This document shows positions 7,675 through 11,233 of a DNA stretch of 11,233 nt, one piece after another (the stretch's first letter is position 1; each line of letters begins with the position of its first letter). Source of the DNA: an uncultured Erysipelotrichaceae bacterium. GTDB taxonomy: Bacteria; Bacillota_I; Bacilli_A; Erysipelotrichales; Erysipelotrichaceae. The DNA lies in contig CALUZL010000137.1 in assembly GCA_944325295.1 (NCBI GenBank), positions 1 through 11,233 of the forward strand. The letters are read 5' to 3'. The translations under genes were made by a program, and so were the position numbers. The notes under the pieces are model-generated. The model made no database searches. It was not told the origin of the DNA and worked only from the letters and a program-made list of their open reading frames with translations.

Positions 7675-7704
7675 ATTATATTACAAAAATCTCCATACGC
7701 CCAA
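7675..7704 (-). promoter_or_regulatory. Candidate promoter of the GH25 gene, possibly leaderless
   Basis: On the minus strand, TTGGGC (7704-7699) and TATAAT (7680-7675) are separated by 18 bp. The perfect -10 ends six bases before ATG 7668, so normal initiation would begin at or beside the start codon. The -35 is poor (three of six). Confidence 0.5.
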
Positions 7705-7729
7705 AGCCAAAGGAATACATGTGTTAGAG

Positions 7730-7744
7730 GTTTAAAATTTAAAC
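7730..7744. repeat. Perfect 7-bp inverted repeat in AT-rich spacer
   Basis: GTTTAAA, central A, TTTAAAC. It lies about 60 bp upstream of the GH25 start and about 90 bp upstream of the 42-codon ORF. It could be an operator, but composition makes a chance AT palindrome plausible. Confidence 0.3.
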
Positions 7745-7835
7745 ATCTTCAACAAAAGAAAATTAAAAAAACCATTCAGTCATTCTTCGGCAACGTCTTT
7801 TCTTTATGATCAGGATTGTAAAGGGGGACTTCAAG

Positions 7836-7964
7836 ATGAGAAAAATTTTTAACATAGAAGAAATACTGGAAATGCCGGATGATATGTGTGATGCTTTAGA
7901 AAACGAAGATCAAGCAAAAGAAGAATTTGACATCCTGATGGCTGAAATATTTACCTTTGTATGA
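7836..7964 (+). CDS. Hypothetical 42-residue acidic peptide
   Basis: A 42-codon frame opens MRKIFNIEEILEMPDDMCDA and ends at TGA 7964. The ribosome binding site AAGGGGGA (7821-7828) is seven bases before ATG 7836, among the strongest in the window. The peptide is strongly acidic in the middle (about 13 Asp/Glu), has no hydrophobic export signal, and has one cysteine. I do not recognise it. It lies at the start of a degraded stretch and in the same frame as the AbiEi-like remnant that follows, so it may be the remaining N-terminus of a broken gene or an intact small gene. ATG 7961 overlaps its stop (ATGA) but leads only to 22 codons. Confidence 0.4.
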   Translation: MRKIFNIEEILEMPDDMCDALENEDQAKEEFDILMAEIFTFV

Positions 7965-8021
7965 ACATATCTAAAAAACTAGCCTCGCCAGGTGATGAAA
8001 TTCTTCTTCTATCGGGTATAG

Positions 8022-8432
8022 GGCATTAAAAACAAAGGTAAACTTTCCATGTCTAAAATTGTAGCAAGTACTGAATAATGGCCCAACATCATTCCAAAAT
8101 GCCTTTAGGAAATATCTCTAAGACCCTGTAGCATTAAATTTGATATAGATTTAGTTGGAATTATGCTTAATACCCTTACAATTTAAAGGATTTTCAGGTA
8201 TAAAAAAGTTTTATACCAGCGAACCGGTTATATTTTAGAAACATTTAAAAAGAGTTTTGGCATCAGCGATGCTACCCTTGATTACATTCAGTCTAAAATC
8301 GGTTCATCAAAATGTTACCTGAATACTTCCAAAAAGATATCCAATACAACACCAGATAAAAAGTGAAATGTTTGCGTTCCTCGCTATATTTTAACGATAT
8401 TAACCAAAGGCGGCGATATAAATGAACTTTAA
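8022..8432 (+). pseudogene. Decayed AbiEi-like (type IV antitoxin / DUF6088-like) gene remnant
   Basis: One reading frame carries protein-like text broken by stops at 8076, 8106, 8184 and 8364. The clearest part, 8187-8363, reads YKKVLYQRTGYILETFKKSF followed by FGISDATLDYIQSKIGSSKC, then NTSKKISNTTPDKK. After the TGA at 8364 the same frame continues NVCVPRYILTILTKGGDINE to TAA 8432. From memory, AbiEi-type antitoxins have a C-terminal QRLGYLLE segment, then a K-LG--Y--L-P stretch and a final K-W-V--- motif; a TGG at 8364 would restore the Trp. Upstream, KLSMSKIVASTE (before 8076) resembles the family's ASpER/K motif. AbiEi proteins repress the operon encoding the AbiEii nucleotidyltransferase toxin; no such toxin follows here. 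The N-terminal winged helix is not visible. Family assignment is moderate, loss of function is clear. Confidence 0.4.
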
Positions 8433-9130
8433 TTTTCTGGCGCATCTTTCTGTGCGGTCACATACTTCTGGTTACGGCTCTGCGGCTTATCCGGGATTGT
8501 CATTTGAAGTTGTCCGCTTTCAATCAAAGGACGAAGATGGAGCTGGGTAAAATTCTTTGTGTTTTTATATCCGCAATGCTCCATGATTTAAGCCTTGGAT
8601 CGAGGTTCTTTGCAAAATGCCAAAATTGCAACTTGGGTGGTAACTTGGGTGGTGACTTGGGTGGTATCCTGCGGCCCGACCTTTTCCACCGCAATCGGGG
8701 TAAGCGGAATTACGGTGCGGAACACATCGCCCTCGATAAACTCCGGGGTCCCACCGGAATAGAGCTTCGTGTATTTGTAAGTATTCCGCATCCCGGACCC
8801 AAGCTCATCTGCCAGCCCGATTTCCCGGAACACTTTGGAGATGGGCGGATTCTTGGCATACGGCTCAAAGGAGGACAGGTGCAGAGCGCCGTGCCCGTGG
8901 GAACGGTTGGCGTTCTCGGTGTAGAGTCGGTCGCGCTCGATCACAAGTTTCGCTACATAGCCGCTGAAAAAATCCCGGTGGGCCAGGCTGTTGGAGCAGA
9001 TCTCGCGTAGGATACGGTCTCTGACACTGACGCTTTGGACGCCTTCCTGCACAAAGGGGTCGCTGAGGTGCTTTTGACCGAAAGCGATCAGCCGGTCATA
9101 GGTCTCCAGCAGATTGGTGATAATCACGTC
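8429..9130 (-). pseudogene. Truncated Schlafen/AlbA-type ATP-binding protein (COG2865-like), C-terminal half with nonsense codon
   Basis: On the minus strand, 179 codons are open from about 9127 to TAA 8588, with text typical of COG2865-type proteins (N-terminal AlbA_2 domain, HATPase_c_4, C-terminal winged helix). Visible: VRDRILREICSNSLAHRDFF (ATPase N-box-like), YTENANRSHGHG, NPPISKVFREIGLADELGSG, RNTYKYTKLYSGG, EGDVFRTVIPL, then the TTQVTTQVTTQV linker. After the TAA the same frame continues for 53 codons (IMEHCGYKNTKNFTQLHLRP, then LIESGQLQMTIPDKP) to a natural-looking stop at 8429. The end is therefore the expected winged helix cut by a GAA-to-TAA-type change. The N-terminal domain is missing, as DNA beyond about 9130 belongs to the AbrB gene. 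Base composition is richer in G+C than the flanking spacer. Such genes are common in accessory regions; the native role is unknown. Confidence 0.82.
8631..8666. repeat. Three 12-bp tandem repeats encoding TTQV linker
   Basis: Three near-identical copies of ACTTGGGTGGTA (8631-8642, 8643-8654 with final G, 8655-8666). On the minus strand each encodes Thr-Thr-Gln-Val. TTQV repeats at this point are a known feature of the COG2865-type family, between the ATPase-like and winged-helix parts. Being in-frame units, they can vary in number without breaking the frame. Confidence 0.85.
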
Positions 9131-9931
9131 CCGATCATCTTTTTGTGTCTTACTTTTACGGTGAACACGTTTGTCGTGGGGATCCTCATAAACAAGATCT
9201 GCGGAATCGATATCATGACGGCGCTTTTGTCATGTGTAGCCGGTGGGGTGACCGATGTCTCGCTCATCTCGATCGATATGGGGGCTGAAACATCGATCGT
9301 TGCCCTGATGCACACCATAAGACTGGTATCGACCCTTTTGATCTTCCCGCTTTGGATCGCCTTTTTTACCAGGGCTGTAAAGGATGAAGACGATGAAAAG
9401 ATGATCACTTCAACAAAAAAATCAAACGATCATCGTCTTTTGGGCAATGTCTTATCAGTGGTCATTGCCTTTGTGCTCGGTTATTTGGGAAGTCTTACCG
9501 GGATACCGGCCGGATCACTGATCTTTGCGATGGTCGGGGTCATGATCGCTCATTGGTACATACCCCAGATCAAATGCGATCGTTTTGTCAAGACTTGCGG
9601 TCAGTTGTTTGCCGGATCGATCGTCGGGGCGACGATCACAAGGGAAACGATCATAGCTATCCCATCACTTTTTGGACCGATGTTACTTTTGGTCGGCAGC
9701 TATTGGCTCATCAATATCTTTTATGGCAAAGTCTGTGCTAAAAGAGGGCTGCTTGATCTTAAGACGGCGATGTTTGCGGCTTGTCCGGCCGGTGCCAGTG
9801 ATATGGCTCTTATCGCGTCGGATCTTGGTGCTGATCTTGCCAAGATCGGTCTGATCCAGGTCTTGCGGCTTATCTATTCCGTCTCAGTCATGCCGCAGTT
9901 GATCATGTTGTTTTGTAGTTTTATTTATTGA
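9131..9931 (+). pseudogene. 5'-truncated AbrB-family membrane protein (putative transporter)
   Basis: From about 9134 the plus strand encodes about 265 residues of the AbrB-duplication integral membrane family (Pfam AbrB; unrelated to the Bacillus DNA-binding AbrB). The latter half of repeat one is present (VVGILINKICGIDIMTALLS, AGGVTDVSLISIDMGAETSI), then a hydrophilic linker, then a full second repeat (GYLGSLTGIPAGSLIFAMVG, CPAGASDMALIASDLGADLA, KIGLIQVLRLI). The matching repeats (AGGVTDV versus PAGASDM) show that roughly the first 80 residues of repeat one are gone. The frame stays open upstream to ATG 9035, but residues 1-33 there are the antisense of the Schlafen fragment and have no AbrB character, so a 298-residue call would be chimeric. 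No promoter or ribosome binding site is evident for it. Family members are poorly characterised. Product may be nonfunctional. Confidence 0.8.
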
Positions 9932-9932
9932 T

Positions 9933-9972
9933 AAAACGTTATTAAACTTGTTTCATTTTCTAAACGTTTTCA
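9933..9972. promoter_or_regulatory. Pair of AACGTT-centred operator candidates (LacI-family type)
   Basis: AAAACGTT (9933-9940) and AACGTTTT (9963-9970) form an 8-bp inverted repeat 22 bp apart. Each half is itself a palindrome centred on AACGTT. The second, TCTAAACGTTTTCA (9959-9972), differs at one defined position from the CcpA cre consensus TGWNANCGNTNWCA. It lies 13 bp upstream of the permease -35. A LacI-family repressor or activator site is plausible; a weak terminator for the preceding gene is a less likely reading. Confidence 0.4.
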
Positions 9973-9985
9973 TACAAAAAAGGTG

Positions 9986-10014
9986 TTGAATCTAAAAAAG
10001 GTAATGTTTATAAT
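9986..10014 (+). promoter_or_regulatory. Sigma-70-type promoter of the purine permease gene
   Basis: TTGAAT (9986-9991) and perfect TATAAT (10009-10014) with a 17-bp spacer. The predicted start near 10021 places the whole purine riboswitch in the leader. Confidence 0.85.
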
Positions 10015-10029
10015 CAAGTAATCAATAGC

Positions 10030-10092
10030 GTCATATAATACTTCGATATGGGAAGTAGTTTCTACATCTGACCGTAAATCAGATACTATGGC
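10030..10092 (+). promoter_or_regulatory. Purine riboswitch aptamer, guanine class
   Basis: The three-way junction is complete. P1 is GTCATA (10030-10035) with TATGGC (10087-10092), one G-U pair. P2 is TACTTC (10039-10044) with GAAGTA (10052-10057), loop GATATGG. J2/3 is GTTTCTAC (10058-10065). P3 is ATCTG (10066-10070) with CAGAT (10080-10084), loop ACCGTAAAT. Loops L2 and L3 keep the ATATGG and CCGTAAA sequences needed for the loop-loop contact. The specificity base corresponding to C74 of the xpt aptamer is C10086, in ATACTATG, indicating guanine/hypoxanthine rather than adenine recognition. It sits in the leader of a purine permease, the usual target. Confidence 0.95.
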
Positions 10093-10136
10093 AAATACAT
10101 TTATTTGTCGATGACCTGTTGATAGATAAATGGAGG
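10090..10136 (+). promoter_or_regulatory. Putative riboswitch expression platform sequestering the ribosome binding site
   Basis: Two alternative pairings are visible. Hairpin A: GGCAAATA (10090-10097) with TATTTGTC (10102-10109), loop CATT, which uses the last three bases of the P1 3' strand. Hairpin B: CATTTAT (10098-10104) with ATAAATG (10126-10132), directly against the GGAGG ribosome binding site (10132-10136). A and B are mutually exclusive, and P1 competes with A. Ligand binding would favour P1 plus B (translation off); no ligand would favour A (on). No T-run follows either hairpin, so transcription termination is unlikely. The folding is inferred by eye. Confidence 0.5.
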
Positions 10137-10142
10137 AATAGA

Positions 10143-11233
10143 ATGTTAGAGAAGTTTTTTAGGTTTTCTGAAAAGAAGACTACTTTAGGCACTGAAATAA
10201 TTGCCGGCCTGACGACATTCATGACGATGGCTTACGTTCTCATCGTTCAGCCATCGGCTATGATCGGAGCGGCTCCGGAATTCATCGACTGTGCCGGGGT
10301 CTTGATCTCAAAAGAAGCGGTCATGGTGCTTGTAGCCTTAGTTTCTTTTGTGATAACGCTACTGATGGGTCTTTATGCCAATATGCCGTTTGCCCTGTCA
10401 TGTGGTATGGGTTCAAACTTCCTGTTAGGAACGATGGTCCAAAACGGCGAATTGTCTTTCGGTTCGATCATGGGAATCATCTTGATCAGCGGTATCATTT
10501 TCCTGGCTCTGTCGATCTTTGGCATCAGAGATCTCATTGTCAGGATGATCCCGAAGAATATCAAGATCGCGATATCTTCATGTATCGGCTTTTTTATTGC
10601 TTATCTGGGTTTGAAAGATGCCGGTATCTGTGATTTCAGCGCCGGACTGGCGATGGGTGATTTTACCCAGATGACAACGATCCTTTCGATCGTCGGTCTT
10701 TTACTGATCGCCGCACTTACTGCCTATAAAGTCAAGGGAGCGATCCTTATCGGCATCGTCATCATCACGATCATTGCCATCCCGCTTGGTATCACCAGTG
10801 CTCCCAGCCAGATAATTGCGATTCCCAGTATCGACAATATCGGTAACCTGATCTTCAACATCAGTTTTGAAGGTGTCTTTACGGCAAGCGGTCTGATACT
10901 TGTGTTTGTCGCTTTCTTTGGCGATTTCTTCTCGACTTTGGGAACGGTCTTGGGTGTCGGTCAAAAGGCCAATATGCTCGATGAGAAGGGAAACCTTCCG
11001 GGGATCGAAAAACCATTCTTGGTCGATGCGATCGGAACCTGCGTCGGCGCCCTTTTCGGTTGTACGACGATCACGACTTTCGTCGAGTCGACAAGTGGTG
11101 TTGAAGCCGGAGGCCGTACCGGTTTTACGGCTGTCGTCACTGCGATCTGTTTCTTTATCGCGATGTTTTTTGCACCGCTTGTCATGATCATTCCGACCTG
11201 TGCTACCGGACCGGCTTTAGTCTTTGTCGGCTT
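10143..11233 (+). CDS. NCS2-family purine permease (PbuG/AzgA type), C-terminus cut by window edge
   Basis: From ATG 10143 (TGGAGG at 10131-10136, six bases before) 363 codons run to the window edge without a stop. The hydrophobic, multi-helix protein matches the COG2252 adenine/guanine/hypoxanthine permeases: TEIIAGLTTFMTMAYVL near the start, MPFALSCGMGSNFLLG, AFFGDFFSTLGTVLGVG, and FVESTSGVEAGGRTGFTAVV, with the family's ES-GV-GGRTG element. These carry purine bases inward, driven by protons. Full-length relatives have about 430-450 residues, so roughly 70-90 lie beyond the edge. The upstream guanine-class riboswitch supports guanine/hypoxanthine transport. Two usual family positions look altered, from memory: the APGMG-N segment reads SCGMGSN, and the VD-FDTLGT segment reads GDFFSTLGT. 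Confidence 0.93.
   Translation, partial: MLEKFFRFSEKKTTLGTEIIAGLTTFMTMAYVLIVQPSAMIGAAPEFIDCAGVLISKEAVMVLVALVSFVITLLMGLYANMPFALSCGMGSNFLLGTMVQNGELSFGSIMGIILISGIIFLALSIFGIRDLIVRMIPKNIKIAISSCIGFFIAYLGLKDAGICDFSAGLAMGDFTQMTTILSIVGLLLIAALTAYKVKGAILIGIVIITIIAIPLGITSAPSQIIAIPSIDNIGNLIFNISFEGVFTASGLILVFVAFFGDFFSTLGTVLGVGQKANMLDEKGNLPGIEKPFLVDAIGTCVGALFGCTTITTFVESTSGVEAGGRTGFTAVVTAICFFIAMFFAPLVMIIPTCATGPALVFVG

Noticed and set aside
7961..8029. Second small ORF, ATGA-overlapping the 42-codon ORF (22 codons)
   Set aside because: Although the overlap looks like translational coupling, the product is very short, unrecognised, and lies in decayed DNA.
7971..8117. Minus-strand stretch of 48 open codons over the AbiEi-like remnant
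   Set aside because: It reads as plausible protein but lies between two stops with no start signal. It mirrors the plus codon frame, which has the better family resemblance.
8504..9010. Plus-strand open frame of 168 codons
   Set aside because: It is the antisense of the Schlafen-type fragment, whose minus-strand text matches family motifs. The plus product has no recognisable features.
9124..9408. Minus-strand frame inside the AbrB gene
   Set aside because: The plus frame has clear membrane-repeat motifs; the minus frame is its shadow.
1..11233. tRNA or rRNA genes and CRISPR arrays
   Set aside because: No cloverleaf-like gene, rRNA text or regularly spaced repeat was seen on either strand.

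Overview
The window looks like chromosomal DNA from a low- to mid-GC Bacillota (Firmicutes), perhaps an Erysipelotrichia-like or related Bacilli lineage. The main evidence is the secG-rnr-smpB gene order, consensus sigma-70-type promoters, a purine riboswitch ahead of a purine permease, and TGA used as an ordinary stop (end of the RNase R and HAD genes), which argues against Mycoplasma code 4. The lineage is inferred; no rRNA or species marker is present.

Layout. Minus strand 1-1271: a Y-family (UmuC/UvrX-like) translesion DNA polymerase running off the left edge. Plus strand 1301-4067: promoter, secG, a compact terminator, then rnr and smpB, i.e. protein export plus the RNase R/SmpB ribosome-rescue and RNA-decay pair. 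Plus strand 4126-6410: a Cof-type HAD phosphatase and a MATE efflux transporter, each followed by a hairpin-plus-T-run terminator. Minus strand 7668-6409: a two-gene unit in which a membrane-anchored GH25 lysozyme-like protein is followed, with its stop touching the next ATG, by a small membrane-anchored protein with weak LemA-like features.

From about 7670 to 9130 the character changes. This stretch holds a 42-codon ORF with a strong ribosome binding site, a multiply interrupted remnant resembling an AbiEi-type antitoxin, and on the minus strand the C-terminal half of a Schlafen/AlbA-type ATP-binding protein with an in-frame nonsense codon. The last fragment abuts, head to head, an AbrB-family membrane protein gene that has lost its 5' part. 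The stretch looks like a decayed foreign insertion or deletion scar, and it contains the main evolutionary event in the window.

The right end (9933-11233) is a regulated purine uptake gene: LacI-family-like AACGTT operator candidates, a consensus promoter, a complete guanine-class purine riboswitch aptamer, a plausible ribosome-binding-site sequestration switch, and a partial NCS2 (PbuG/AzgA-type) permease cut by the window edge. I found no convincing new multi-gene system. The most useful observations are the scar, the switch model and a recurring -10 box placed only six bases before start codons.
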